DNA from: an uncultured Candidatus Woesearchaeota archaeon
GTDB taxonomy: Archaea; Nanobdellota; Nanobdellia; Woesearchaeales; 21-14-0-10-32-9
Direction: 5' to 3'
Assembly: GCA_903891505.1 (NCBI GenBank)
Contig: CAITEO010000090.1
Location: forward strand, 1-12,725
Length of the DNA: 12,725 nucleotides
This document shows positions 1 to 7,643 of the stretch, piece by piece. Below the pieces are notes generated by a model. The model was not told the DNA's origin. It saw nothing but the letters and a program-made list of their open reading frames with translations, and searched no databases. The stretch's first letter is position 1. Each line of letters begins with the position of its first letter. The translations under genes were made by a program, and so were the position numbers.

Positions 1-967
1 CTGAGAGGCCAAGGAAGAATGGAATGTATTTAATTCCTCCTTTAACATCACCTTTCTGAATAATTGAAATTATCATTGCGGAGCAAATCGAGATTACTGA
101 CAATGCAAGCACTGAGAATATTTTGAACTGCTGTTTGTCAAGAGTTATTGCGCTGAACTTAAATGGTGAGCCCTGGGACTCTGCGAGTGCAGGCGCTATC
201 TGTGCAGATACACTCACAAGAATAGATAAAAGATTGTATGCAAGCGCAAAAAGTAGCGGACTTATCACTACAACTATTGCAGCGATGAATATGGTAAACA
301 TCAACGTATTTGCAACCATCTCTTCTTTTATCATTCTTGTCTTTCTTAAAGAGTCAATTGTCTGATCGAGCACTTTTGCTATTTGACCTCCACTTTGAAT
401 CTCACCAAGTATCAAATCTATTGTTCTCTTCACAGATGGAGAATCATACTTGCTAGCAAATTCCTTCAGTGCCTCAGATAAATCACTACCAGTCATAACT
501 TTCTTTGATACCATACTCATCTCATCAGAAAGAACTCCAAATTCAGGTCTTATCCCGCTCCAAAGAGATTTCTCAAAGGACAAACCGCCTTTAAGATTTG
601 TTGAAACTAAAACTAAATAATCTGGAAGTGCAGCATCTATATCTTTTACCCTGTTATATATCTTCATATTGATATAAAATGCTATACCAGCCATTAAAAT
701 TGCGCTGAGCAATATGCCACACATAAGCCAAAACAAAAACACGAGAAAACCTAGCAAAATAGCCGAACCATGCGACCATAATCTCGCAATTCCAAAAAAA
801 TTAATTGATATATAGATGCCTGCAGTTATTGCTACAACTATGTAAAACATTATACCAAAAAACATATATGGTACAGATTGTATGCCTGCCTTTGAAAGAT
901 AGAATCTCAGACCAGGTCTGAAATACTTAGGCACAAACGCTTTTCCTAGTTCTTCTAAAAAATTCAT
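1..967 (-). CDS. TadC-like membrane protein (T2SSF family), partial at left edge
   Basis: This is an integral membrane platform protein of a type IV pilus/Tad-like machine; such proteins sit in the cytoplasmic membrane and couple the assembly ATPase to pilin movement. I translated the minus strand from the ATG at 967 and it stays open to base 1, giving 322 codons without a stop. Hydrophobic segments lie near residues 35-55, 68-99, 221-251 and 281-303. The soluble T2SSF part lies between, near 110-215, and includes a region around LPDYLVLVSTNLKGGLSF and the motif GEIQSGGQ (188-195). The tail (GDVKGGIKYIPFF) suggests only a few residues are missing. It follows the second TadC-like gene after 26 nt, so they are co-transcribed; no strong SD motif is seen. 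Assignment to the T2SSF family is firm, the exact machine is inferred. Confidence 0.85.
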   Translation of the reverse strand, partial: MNFLEELGKAFVPKYFRPGLRFYLSKAGIQSVPYMFFGIMFYIVVAITAGIYISINFFGIARLWSHGSAILLGFLVFLFWLMCGILLSAILMAGIAFYINMKIYNRVKDIDAALPDYLVLVSTNLKGGLSFEKSLWSGIRPEFGVLSDEMSMVSKKVMTGSDLSEALKEFASKYDSPSVKRTIDLILGEIQSGGQIAKVLDQTIDSLRKTRMIKEEMVANTLMFTIFIAAIVVVISPLLFALAYNLLSILVSVSAQIAPALAESQGSPFKFSAITLDKQQFKIFSVLALSVISICSAMIISIIQKGDVKGGIKYIPFFLGLS

Positions 968-993
968 TTTTTAATCCACATCCATTTAATTAG

Positions 994-1803
994 TCATATA
1001 TTTACATTCGGCCTTATTGATTTGTAAATTATTAGGAACACCGACTGAAGTATAATAAGGAAAATCAACATCACCATAAAAAAAGACATGTCTACATTTA
1101 TATTGCCAAGGCTAGCAATCACAATAAAAATAGTTAGTCCGAGACTTGGAAGCACAACCGCAAAGAGCATATAAAACAAGGTTATACTATTAAGTTTTTT
1201 TCCGTACTTAGTTATCTCTATTATCTGCTCTTCTGCAATCTCATCTAAAGTAGCATCCAAAAATTCAGTCACATCTATTCCAATAGACAACGCATTACTT
1301 ATCTGAAATATTATTTTCCTGAACTTGTCTGAAGGACTATACTCTGCAGCATCACTTAGTGCTTTTTCAATTGGTTTTCCTAGTTCTATATCCCTAACTA
1401 TCTCTTTAAAATAAACACTAGCCACACCATAACTATTAGATGCATCAATAAGTGCATTTATCAGAGGCTGTCCTGAATTAAGCTTAACAAGCAAATATCT
1501 ACCTGCAAAAAGTACATCTCTATCTATATCTTTTCTTCTCCTAATTATCTTAGCTTTAAGTTGCATTGATGAAAACGAATAGAAAAAATAGAACAATATA
1601 ATAAAAACAGGCAGCAAATACCAAAGAGGTTTTTGATTCTTGTCTAGATAGAAAAATATAAGTACAGTCATACCCATTGCCATCATAAATGAATTTTTAA
1701 GACTGAATTTAACAAACTCTTTAGGCGTCTTATCTACCTTCGCCATTTTAAGCTGTTTCTTAAGCAAAGGATTCTTCGCAGCAAGCACAGATGCAATGTC
1801 CAT
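994..1803 (-). CDS. TadC/TadB-like membrane protein (T2SSF family)
   Basis: This is the second platform protein of the same pilus/secretion-like system, 269 residues. Hydrophobic helices lie near residues 38-53, 60-78, 206-231 and 238-260. A cytoplasmic T2SSF-type domain fills the interval near 90-200 (FAGRYLLVKLNSGQPLINAL, then a GKPIEKAL segment and a SIGIDVTEFLD segment), which is the usual helix-pair pattern of the family. The start ATG at 1803 is supported by a GAGGTTTG Shine-Dalgarno motif 8 nt upstream. Two T2SSF genes after one ATPase gene matches archaeal Tad-like and pilus loci, where two platform proteins are common. It lies 58 nt after the ATPase gene and 26 nt before the next T2SSF gene. 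Which of the two corresponds to TadB or TadC cannot be told from sequence alone. Confidence 0.85.
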   Translation of the reverse strand: MDIASVLAAKNPLLKKQLKMAKVDKTPKEFVKFSLKNSFMMAMGMTVLIFFYLDKNQKPLWYLLPVFIILFYFFYSFSSMQLKAKIIRRRKDIDRDVLFAGRYLLVKLNSGQPLINALIDASNSYGVASVYFKEIVRDIELGKPIEKALSDAAEYSPSDKFRKIIFQISNALSIGIDVTEFLDATLDEIAEEQIIEITKYGKKLNSITLFYMLFAVVLPSLGLTIFIVIASLGNINVDMSFFMVMLIFLIILQSVFLIIYKSIRPNVNI

Positions 1804-1808
1804 TTATT

Positions 1809-1816
1809 CAAACCTC
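1809..1816 (-). promoter_or_regulatory. Shine-Dalgarno site of the second T2SSF gene
   Basis: The minus strand reads GAGGTTTG, with GAGGT 8 nt before the ATG at 1803. It fixes the start and shows that internal operon genes here use SD-led translation, unlike the leaderless single genes further right. Confidence 0.6.
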
Positions 1817-1861
1817 TATTTTAATAAAACTTTTCTAATCCTCTAGTTTATATTCATCCAT

Positions 1862-3328
1862 CTACTTTGTTATCTTAACTTTACCAGTATAGTAGTTCGC
1901 CATGAACTTACCTATCTCATTTATTGTTCTTATATTTTTCTCTAGGAGCCATCTCAAAATATTTTCTTTTTGCTTCAAATCGGCAAGTATTTGCTCTGTA
2001 GTCATACCTGTATAAAGTGATATTGTACTCATAATATTTTCAGAATCAGCTATTTTATCCTGACTATCTTTCATAGCATTATATTGCAAAAGTATTCTAG
2101 GATCACCTACTTTATTTATTTCTGCAATCTGCATCGTCCTTCTTTTTCCAGTTCTTCTGTTTCTATTCTGAACAACAATCATAGAAAGCGATGATAACAT
2201 TTGCTTTGGAATCTCTATAGGTGGATTAGTAAGCCTAGTTATTGTTTCCTCCGCATTGTTAGCATGAATTGTTGCATATACTGAGTGACCAGTATGCATT
2301 GCTTCCATCAAAACCTGAGCCTCTTCTTTTCTTCTGATTTCTCCAACTATAATTCTATCAGGCCTCATTCTAAGACTATTCACAAGAAGATCAAGCATAG
2401 TTACACCACCCTTACCCTCAGGATTAGGAAGTCTTGTTTCCATAGGAACCCAATGCAGATGTTTGGATAACTGCAACTCACGTGTATCCTCAATAGAAAT
2501 TATCCTCTGATTAGGCGGCAAGAAATTACTTATTACATTTAGCATAGATGTCTTTCCTGAACCAGTTCCTCCTGCAATAATTATTGATAACTCATTTTGC
2601 ATACCTAACCAAATTAATGCTGCAGCTTCAATAGTTATTGTTCCAGCTTCCAGAAATCTTGTTATTGTCCAGGGATCTTCTTCAAACTTTCTTATTGTTA
2701 TTGTATTACCTTTTGTAGAAATAGGGCTCAATGTTGCATTAACTCTGTCACCAGTCATAAGATGAGCATCCATTAAAGGATTCAAAGCAGTTATCTCTTT
2801 GTTTACATCACGACCAATCATAGTAGCATAATGCCTTATCCTCGCCTCAGTCATTATCTTTATGTTTGTCTCAAGCCAACCAAATGTCTTATGATAAACC
2901 CACACGGGCTCTGTGTGATTATTTACAACAATCTCCTCAAGAAATTTATCTTTGAGTAAAATATCTATCTTTCCAAGACCTAAATTTTCCTGAAGCAAAT
3001 AGTTTATTAAAGTACTTTTTGTCTTTTCATCCGACTGAGGAAAATATTTTTGGATGAGTCTTGCAATACTTAATGTGAATTTTCTCTTCAAATCCTCACT
3101 TTCTTCCTGTTTATTTTCCTCAATCTCAGATACATCAAGTTTTGAAACAAATTCTTCTCTTATCTTTTCCAGTATTATTTTTGTAGTGTCAGAAATATTC
3201 ATAATAGAAACAAGATAAAGTGGAACATACTTCTCTTCCGATAACACAATCTCTACTTGTATATTTATACCATTTGTATTGATTGTATACCTATCTAGCA
3301 ATTTTTTCTGGTCTGTGTCCATTCTCAT
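1862..3328 (-). CDS. type II/IV secretion-type ATPase (archaeal GspE/FlaI/TadA family)
   Basis: This hexameric cytoplasmic ATPase powers assembly of type IV pilus-like filaments. All family motifs are visible: Walker A GGTGSGKT (residues 253-260), Asp box SIEDTREL (278-285), Walker B RIIVGEIRR (325-333) and the His box MHTGHSVYATIHANN (344-358). Upstream lies the usual N2-type domain, with DRVNATL near 194-200 and TITIRKF near 209-215. The length of 488 residues fits archaeal members. The start is ambiguous: ATG codons at 3328 and 3322 follow GGAGAGGG. GGAG lies 4 nt from the first and 10 nt from the second, so translation may begin at MDTDQKK. It lies 16 nt after the coiled-coil gene and before two TadC-like genes, which defines a Tad/pilus-like operon. 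The sequence does not tell whether it drives extension or retraction, or which pilin it serves. Confidence 0.93.
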   Translation of the reverse strand: MRMDTDQKKLLDRYTINTNGINIQVEIVLSEEKYVPLYLVSIMNISDTTKIILEKIREEFVSKLDVSEIEENKQEESEDLKRKFTLSIARLIQKYFPQSDEKTKSTLINYLLQENLGLGKIDILLKDKFLEEIVVNNHTEPVWVYHKTFGWLETNIKIMTEARIRHYATMIGRDVNKEITALNPLMDAHLMTGDRVNATLSPISTKGNTITIRKFEEDPWTITRFLEAGTITIEAAALIWLGMQNELSIIIAGGTGSGKTSMLNVISNFLPPNQRIISIEDTRELQLSKHLHWVPMETRLPNPEGKGGVTMLDLLVNSLRMRPDRIIVGEIRRKEEAQVLMEAMHTGHSVYATIHANNAEETITRLTNPPIEIPKQMLSSLSMIVVQNRNRRTGKRRTMQIAEINKVGDPRILLQYNAMKDSQDKIADSENIMSTISLYTGMTTEQILADLKQKENILRWLLEKNIRTINEIGKFMANYYTGKVKITK

Positions 3329-3344
3329 CCCTCTCCTTTTTTAA

Positions 3345-4274
3345 TCAATTGTGATCCTTGACTCGTCTTACAAACTCAATTCTCTGAGCAATTATATCAA
3401 TCTTTGAATTAAGCAAAGTACGTATGTGCTTATAGCTATCAGGTATTCTACTAGTCAACTCTCTTAATTCTATTGTCCTTTGTATTGCTGCAGAAAAATC
3501 TGATTTTCTAACATCCTCTTTTATGTGCACAATAGTATCATTTATTTCTTCCAACCTTATATATTTATCTGCATTATTTTTAACTGACTGTGATAATTTT
3601 ACTTTTTCATCAAACACATTTTTCTTCTGATCAATTAGCTCCCTCTTTAATTTACTTATATGCATAAAAAATGACAAAATATCATTATATAATTCCTGTT
3701 TCTTATCTAAGTATTTAGATGGATATTGCTCGAAAATAATCTTCAACTCTCTATACTTCTTAACTGCACCATCCAAATCTTTCTTTCGTACATCAAGAGC
3801 TAGAATCTCTTCAGAAGCGACAAATTTCTCCTCAAGTGATCTCGCAAATTGTCTCTCATCTTCTTCAGCTTTTATCCTAGCATCCTCAAGCTCATTAAAC
3901 TTAACATCGAGGGCAGTTATTTTCTCTACTGAACCCTGCTCAAGTTGTTTAGACTCATTTAACATATCAACATATTGCTTTAACATACTCTGTTGAGGAT
4001 GAAGCATAGTAAACTCCTTCGCCTGCCTAAACATATCCTGCAATTTCTTAAAATGTATTTCTTTATACACATTATTAGACGAAATCTTGTTGTAATTGAT
4101 AACTGCATTTTCAATTAGTTTAGCTGCAAGAGAAATATTATTTGTAGCAAGTGCCTCAAGCATCTCTGACGCCGTATGCTTTTCCTCAGAATCCTGCAGA
4201 ACTCTTTGTGCATCAAGGAACTCAATTATATCTCTCTCAAAATACTGCTCCAAATCAACAATCGCTTCACTCAT
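3345..4274 (-). CDS. helical/coiled-coil protein of the pilus-like operon, unknown function
   Basis: I do not recognise this family. The predicted protein (309 residues from the ATG at 4274) is almost wholly charged and helical with no membrane segment or signal peptide. Long heptad-like stretches occur near residues 110-215 (KITALDVKFNELEDARIKAE, then DLDGAVKKYRELKIIFEQYP) and another helical block lies near 225-300. A GTG start at 4283 would add only MHK. I prefer the ATG because a frame-corrected upstream gene would end with TAA at 4276-4278, one base before it, which suggests translational coupling. The position directly before the assembly ATPase suggests a cytoplasmic partner, scaffold or regulator of that machine. 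This is inference from context; distant archaeal pilus loci often carry unrelated helical proteins at this place. Confidence 0.8.
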   Translation of the reverse strand: MSEAIVDLEQYFERDIIEFLDAQRVLQDSEEKHTASEMLEALATNNISLAAKLIENAVINYNKISSNNVYKEIHFKKLQDMFRQAKEFTMLHPQQSMLKQYVDMLNESKQLEQGSVEKITALDVKFNELEDARIKAEEDERQFARSLEEKFVASEEILALDVRKKDLDGAVKKYRELKIIFEQYPSKYLDKKQELYNDILSFFMHISKLKRELIDQKKNVFDEKVKLSQSVKNNADKYIRLEEINDTIVHIKEDVRKSDFSAAIQRTIELRELTSRIPDSYKHIRTLLNSKIDIIAQRIEFVRRVKDHN

Positions 4275-4275
4275 T

Positions 4276-4363
4276 TTATGCACTTATAACTTTTTTTCTA
4301 AACTCATCCCAGAGTTTGTCAGGATCCTTAAGTTTTCTACGCTCCGCTTCAGAAAAAAAAAAA
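4276..4363 (-). other. T11 slippery run and out-of-frame C-terminal extension of the winged-helix gene
   Basis: The T11 run (minus strand) occupies 4363-4353. Downstream the -1-base frame is open to TAA at 4276-4278 and encodes a charged, lysine/arginine-rich tail (KDPDKLWDEF in its middle) that resembles the composition of the rest of the protein. The other alternative frame also stays open for about 26 codons, so openness alone is not proof. Tight abutment of the restored stop with the next ATG is the stronger argument. Confidence 0.6.
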
Positions 4364-4729
4364 CTGCTTCATTAAATCAAGTCTACTAAGTATATGACTT
4401 TTCCACTCAAATTCAACCTTCTCATCTTCAAAAGATTTTCTCTTAAGACTCTCCTGAAACCCCTCTTTGTATCCTTTAAAATCATCTTCAATCCTAATGT
4501 CTCCTTCTTTCTTTTCGGCAACAACAAGATAAATTAAAGGCTTTGTAAGATTATATTCTATACCAATAATTTTCTCCTCCACAAGAAAATCAACCCAATT
4601 TTGAACCACATCAGAAGGAAAATTCAATCTCTTAGACACTTCAGAAATCTCTAACTGACCATTCACTTTAAGAAGGGCTATCAACTTATCTACCCCTGTC
4701 TCTATTTGACTAGAATCTGCAACTCCCAT
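4349..4729 (-). CDS. winged-helix protein, apparently truncated by a T11 homopolymer frameshift
   Basis: Residues 8-70 look like a winged helix-turn-helix: DKLIALLKVNGQLEISEVSK, then RLNFPSDVVQNWVDFLVEEK and a wing with YNLTKPLIYLVV. A charged linker follows. The frame as given ends QFFFF-stop in a run of eleven T (minus strand, 4363-4353). Removing one T would continue through about 24 polar residues, beginning SEAERRKLKD and ending DEFRKKVISA, to a TAA at 4276-4278, one base before the next start. I chose the ATG at 4729, not the one at 4735, because a GAGG motif lies 6 nt before it and would be too close to the other. It is part of the pilus-like operon. It may regulate the operon or act as a protein adaptor; no function is known to me. 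It could be a sequencing error, a phase-variable gene or a slippage site. Confidence 0.75.
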   Translation of the reverse strand: MGVADSSQIETGVDKLIALLKVNGQLEISEVSKRLNFPSDVVQNWVDFLVEEKIIGIEYNLTKPLIYLVVAEKKEGDIRIEDDFKGYKEGFQESLKRKSFEDEKVEFEWKSHILSRLDLMKQFFFF

Positions 4730-4795
4730 TATCATCCTCTTTTTAGAGATTGTAGCTTTAATAGTTTTTAAACTTTTCCTTTATTCATCGTCTTT

Positions 4796-5014
4796 TTACC
4801 AAAGAATAATGCCTATTATGATAAAAATAACACCAACTACAATCAAAGGATAAGCAATCCTCTCTCTTGGAGAGAATTTCATGAAAAAATTCCTCAATGG
4901 AGCTATAGCAACCAACAACTTCGCTTTCAGACCATCATCCTTAGAAACTTTCTGATTCTGAGACTTAATCTTAGACGGAGCTTGAAAAGTTTTTACCTGC
5001 GCTGCTTGAACCAT
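4796..5014 (-). CDS. small C-terminally anchored membrane protein, unknown function
   Basis: The protein has 72 residues: a polar, lysine/glutamine-rich N-terminal half (residues 1-33), a short amphipathic stretch (34-48), then SPRERIAYPLI leading into one hydrophobic helix at about 54-72 that ends the protein (IIIGIILW). It has no signal peptide-like N-terminus, so a tail-anchored topology with the N-terminus in the cytoplasm is likely. No SD motif precedes the ATG at 5014; an AT-rich stretch about 25 nt upstream could serve as TATA, giving a leaderless transcript. It is the first gene of the minus-strand cluster, 60 nt before the winged-helix gene, so it could belong to the pilus-like machine, but nothing in its sequence proves that. 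I do not recognise the family. Confidence 0.7.
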   Translation of the reverse strand: MVQAAQVKTFQAPSKIKSQNQKVSKDDGLKAKLLVAIAPLRNFFMKFSPRERIAYPLIVVGVIFIIIGIILW

Positions 5015-5066
5015 ATAATTCTATTCTTGCTTGTGTTTTTAATTATTGCGGTTGAGAACAAAGAAA

Positions 5067-5131
5067 ATCGCTACTCCGCGATATCCCCGCCCTAAAAGGT
5101 GAGGTACAAGAAAACGCAAAGCGTTTTTTGT
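5067..5131. other. three adjacent hairpins in the divergent intergenic region
   Basis: Three stems follow one another: ATCGC/GCGAT (5067-5071 with 5078-5082), CCCCGCC/GGTGAGG with one mismatch and one wobble (7 positions each, from about 5084 to 5104), and AAAACGC-AAA-GCGTTTT (5111-5127) followed by two more T. The last resembles a short terminator on the plus strand. The segment is far more GC-rich than its surroundings and sits between the start of a minus-strand gene and the taw1 promoter. It could be a small RNA ending at the T-run or a decayed mobile element. Confidence 0.4.
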
Positions 5132-5166
5132 ATTGCAACATCTTTCAAATGAAGAAAAAAACTAAA

Positions 5167-5192
5167 TTAAGTTCAAAACTTTTTTAACTTAA
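5167..5192 (+). promoter_or_regulatory. taw1 promoter: TATA box flanked by an inverted repeat
   Basis: TTTTTTAA (5180-5187) is centred about 27 nt before the taw1 ATG, the archaeal TATA-to-start distance, so the mRNA is probably leaderless; no SD motif is present. A perfect 7-bp inverted repeat, TTAAGTT (5167-5173) and AACTTAA (5186-5192), brackets and overlaps the box and could be an operator, although AT-richness makes chance possible. Confidence 0.5.
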
Positions 5193-5210
5193 ACAACATT
5201 TCTTATTTCC

Positions 5211-6347
5211 ATGCTAACAGAAAATGGGAAGAAACTGCTTGAGAATCAAGCATATCGTATCGTCGGAAACCACAGTGCAGTCAAGACCTGTGGCTGGACG
5301 AAAAAAATGATTAAGCAAGAAGGCTCGTGCTACAAAATGTCATTTTACGGAATAAGAACCCATCAATGCATGCAGATGACAACTAGCCTTAGCTGCGGGA
5401 ATAGATGCGTATTCTGCTGGCGAGGATACAAAGCGCCCGTCTCAAAAAAATGGGAATGGAAAACCGACGAACCAGAATTCATAATCAATAAGAGCATCGA
5501 GGAGCACAACGATCTTCTCGCAGGCTACAAAGGAAATTATAAAACAAATCAAACTTTTTTCAAAGAATCTAAAGATGTAAAGCACGTTGCATTATCTCTG
5601 ACGGGAGAACCAATCATATATCCAAAAATAAATGAAATACTAGATGCATTTCACAAAAAAGGAATTTCTACATTTCTCGTCACAAATTCACAATATCCTG
5701 ATGAAATAAAAAAATTAAGACACGTAACGCAACTCTATTGTAGCCTAGATGCACCAAATAAATTACTGTTAAAAAAAATTGATGTTCCACTTTTTTCTGA
5801 CTATTGGGAAAGATCGCAACGAAGTCTCGTCGAGCTTTCAAAAAAAAAATGCAGAACTTGTATTAGAATAACTTTAATCGCGAAAATAAATGACGTAGAA
5901 CCTGAAAATTATGCCGCACAAATAAATATTGCCTCGCCTGATTTTGTCGAGATAAAATCATACATGTACATTGGTGAATCAAAACTTCGATTGAAACTTG
6001 AGAACATGCCCTGGCACGAAGATATTGTTGAATTTTCAAAAAAAATTCTTGAGCATCTTCCTAACTATGACATTGTAGCTGAGCATGTACCATCGAGAGT
6101 TGTACTTCTAGCAAAGAAAAAGTTTTTCAAAAATGAAAAGTGGCACACATGGATTGATTTCAAAAAATATTTTGAACTTCTAAATTCTGGAAAAGATTTC
6201 TCAACAGAAGATTATTTACTTCAAACGCCCGTTGTTGGGCTTAGTGGAAGAAATACACGTGATGAAGCCATAGAAAAAAATATTTCTTTTCCAAAGAAAA
6301 GAAAACGACTCGAAGAATTAAAAAAAACAACAAACAAATTTAATTAA
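5211..6347 (+). CDS. taw1: 4-demethylwyosine synthase (tRNA-Phe, radical SAM), TYW1/Taw1
   Basis: The enzyme condenses N1-methylguanosine-37 of tRNA-Phe with carbons from pyruvate to form 4-demethylwyosine, the first tricyclic step of archaeal wyosine synthesis. The radical-SAM cluster motif is CGNRCVFCW with Cys62, Cys66 and Cys69. Three further cysteines, Cys27 (KTCGW), Cys40 (GSCYKMSFYGI) and Cys53 (HQCMQ), match the second 4Fe-4S cluster known for archaeal TYW1. Also visible are the SAM-binding LSLTGEP (128-134), LVTNSQYP (156-163), YCSLDAP (176-182) and IKSYMYIG (248-255). The length of 378 residues is slightly above the usual 310-350 because of a lysine-rich C-terminal tail. It lacks the flavodoxin domain of eukaryotic TYW1, as expected in archaea. 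It is a single gene with its own leaderless promoter, convergent with the phosphoesterase gene. Identification is firm. Confidence 0.95.
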   Translation: MLTENGKKLLENQAYRIVGNHSAVKTCGWTKKMIKQEGSCYKMSFYGIRTHQCMQMTTSLSCGNRCVFCWRGYKAPVSKKWEWKTDEPEFIINKSIEEHNDLLAGYKGNYKTNQTFFKESKDVKHVALSLTGEPIIYPKINEILDAFHKKGISTFLVTNSQYPDEIKKLRHVTQLYCSLDAPNKLLLKKIDVPLFSDYWERSQRSLVELSKKKCRTCIRITLIAKINDVEPENYAAQINIASPDFVEIKSYMYIGESKLRLKLENMPWHEDIVEFSKKILEHLPNYDIVAEHVPSRVVLLAKKKFFKNEKWHTWIDFKKYFELLNSGKDFSTEDYLLQTPVVGLSGRNTRDEAIEKNISFPKKRKRLEELKKTTNKFN

Positions 6348-6351
6348 ATCT

Positions 6352-6367
6352 AAAAAAATTAAAAAAA
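6352..6367 (-). terminator. U-rich termination zone between convergent genes
   Basis: Read on the minus strand, two runs of seven T (6367-6361 and 6358-6352) lie about 57 nt past the phosphoesterase stop. Archaeal RNA polymerase stops at such T-runs. No comparable T-run serves taw1 on the plus strand, which ends in A-rich sequence. Confidence 0.4.
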
Positions 6368-6423
6368 TAATAATTAAAACTAAACTCTATAAATAATAAT
6401 TTTAAAAGACCAATTGACAAGAT

Positions 6424-7017
6424 TTACAAATGTATTATTGCTCCTCGAGGTCCAGGATTTACAAGAACTGTTTTTCCTATTTTATCTGTTGCTTTGAATG
6501 TCTCATGAATGTGTCCAGAAATTGCAACAGTCGGCTGATATTTTTTTATAAATTCTCTAAGCGTTTTACTTCCGACGTGAACACCCTTATATTTTTCATC
6601 TAGCTTTGTTTTATACGGCGGCGCATGCGTAACAAACACTGAACATTTTTTTCTTTGAATACAATTCACAAACAATTTCTCGACGAGAGAAAATGAATCA
6701 TCAATCTGAGAGAACCCTCCCCCTCCATATCCAAAGACGACAAGATTGTCAGTTTCATAAAACGTCTTGTGAATAAATAACACATTCTTTGATTCATCAC
6801 AATATTTTTTCATCATAGTTTCAGATTCATGATTTCCGTGTACGATAAGTACTTTCTTTCCAAGACCGTCTAGAAATTTAAATGCCTGTGCTATATTGTC
6901 GCCAAAGACTGTGACATCTCCTGCGCAAACAATCAGATCAACTTGTTGCGCTTTTTTCTCAAGTTCCTCAGCATACTCATAATCCTCATGTAAATCCACG
7001 AAAGCCAATATTTTCAT
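6424..7017 (-). CDS. calcineurin-like metallophosphoesterase (YfcE/Icc-like)
   Basis: The protein (197 residues) has the di-metal phosphoesterase motifs in order: DLH (Asp8, His10), GD (33-34), GNH (61-63), His131 in THAPP and GHIH (168-171). It ends with NPGPRG (187-192), typical of small YfcE-like and DR1281-like archaeal phosphodiesterases. The GGGG stretch at 98-101 follows the GYGG pattern often seen in archaeal Icc-type members. Substrate cannot be told; 2',3'-cyclic nucleotides or phosphodiesters are usual for relatives. The frame is open to 7065, but the ATG at 7017 is preferred: GGGAG lies 4 nt before it and the protein then starts exactly at the first beta strand (MKILAFVDLH). It is convergent with taw1 and has its own upstream region. 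The cellular role is unknown. Confidence 0.9.
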   Translation of the reverse strand: MKILAFVDLHEDYEYAEELEKKAQQVDLIVCAGDVTVFGDNIAQAFKFLDGLGKKVLIVHGNHESETMMKKYCDESKNVLFIHKTFYETDNLVVFGYGGGGFSQIDDSFSLVEKLFVNCIQRKKCSVFVTHAPPYKTKLDEKYKGVHVGSKTLREFIKKYQPTVAISGHIHETFKATDKIGKTVLVNPGPRGAIIHL

Positions 7018-7137
7018 ATTACTCCCAGATAATGTTTTGTTTTTAAAACTTATTAACGATTGCACCTGTTGTTCTAATCATCAAAGAAGTAAAAATCGGC
7101 TAAAAAATACCTCTAATTTGACCTATAACCACCACTA

Positions 7138-7174
7138 GTATACAAAAACGTATACAAATAGAAACATTTATATA
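7138..7174 (+). promoter_or_regulatory. promoter with paired GTATAC sites and TATA box
   Basis: TTTATATA (7167-7174) is centred about 26 nt before the ATG at 7197, so the transcript is probably leaderless. Just upstream the palindromic hexamer in GTATACAAA occurs twice (7138-7146 and 7150-7158) with a 12-bp period. Two such sites directly before the TATA box could bind an activator or a repressor. Confidence 0.5.
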
Positions 7175-7196
7175 TTAGTTGCATCATAGATATTGT

Positions 7197-7631
7197 ATGG
7201 TTATCTTATTCGATCAATACAACCTGCCTGAAAACATATTCGAAGTCATATTTTCAACGAGCCAACAAGTCGTCGTTGCAAATATGTTACTTGAGGAAAT
7301 GAAACTTCGAGGTGGCGAGATTGGAAAAACAGAAATGAGCATGTTCGCAACTGCACTCCACGATGGCATAGTCATAGAATCAAATGATACAGCACCACTT
7401 TCAGTTAGAAAAAAACCAATCACCATATCTTATAACAAAAGACAATTTTATGACAGAATTTTAACCCCGATGAAAACAATGGGTATGATAGATTACGACA
7501 TGTACAAGAAGACGTACAAACTAAGTGAAAAACTAAACAAAAATTTGATGAGAGTCGGCCTTATGTGGCTACAAGAGCTAAGACGACCACCTAAAGCATT
7601 CACAATAAGAAAACCAGAAATAAAACCATAA
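7197..7631 (+). CDS. winged-helix-like protein of unknown function
   Basis: The frame also allows a TTG start at 7179, but the ATG at 7197 lies at leaderless distance from a good TATA box, giving 144 residues. The C-terminal half (about 80-118) looks like a winged helix: KRQFYDRILTPMKTMGMIDY, followed by a wing-like KKTYKLSEKLNKNL and a closing helix VGLMWLQELRR. The N-terminal half (LFDQYNLPENIFEVIFSTSQ, then VVVANMLLEEMKLRGG) is helical and unfamiliar to me. The basic tail (PPKAFTIRKPEIKP) may be disordered. A sequence-specific DNA-binding or RNA-binding protein is the likeliest guess, but no family or target can be named. It stands alone, followed by a long hairpin and the cobalamin adenosyltransferase operon on the same strand. 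Confidence 0.75.
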   Translation: MVILFDQYNLPENIFEVIFSTSQQVVVANMLLEEMKLRGGEIGKTEMSMFATALHDGIVIESNDTAPLSVRKKPITISYNKRQFYDRILTPMKTMGMIDYDMYKKTYKLSEKLNKNLMRVGLMWLQELRRPPKAFTIRKPEIKP

Positions 7632-7643
7632 ATGACATTTAAA

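Noticed and set aside
123..365. An 80-codon plus-strand frame at the left edge
   Set aside because: It is antisense to the TadC-like gene, which is open across the whole interval and has family features.
5150..5188. A 12-codon plus-strand frame (MKKKTKLSSKLF) just before taw1
   Set aside because: It overlaps the TATA box of taw1, is lysine-rich by A-richness alone and has no SD motif; it is probably chance.
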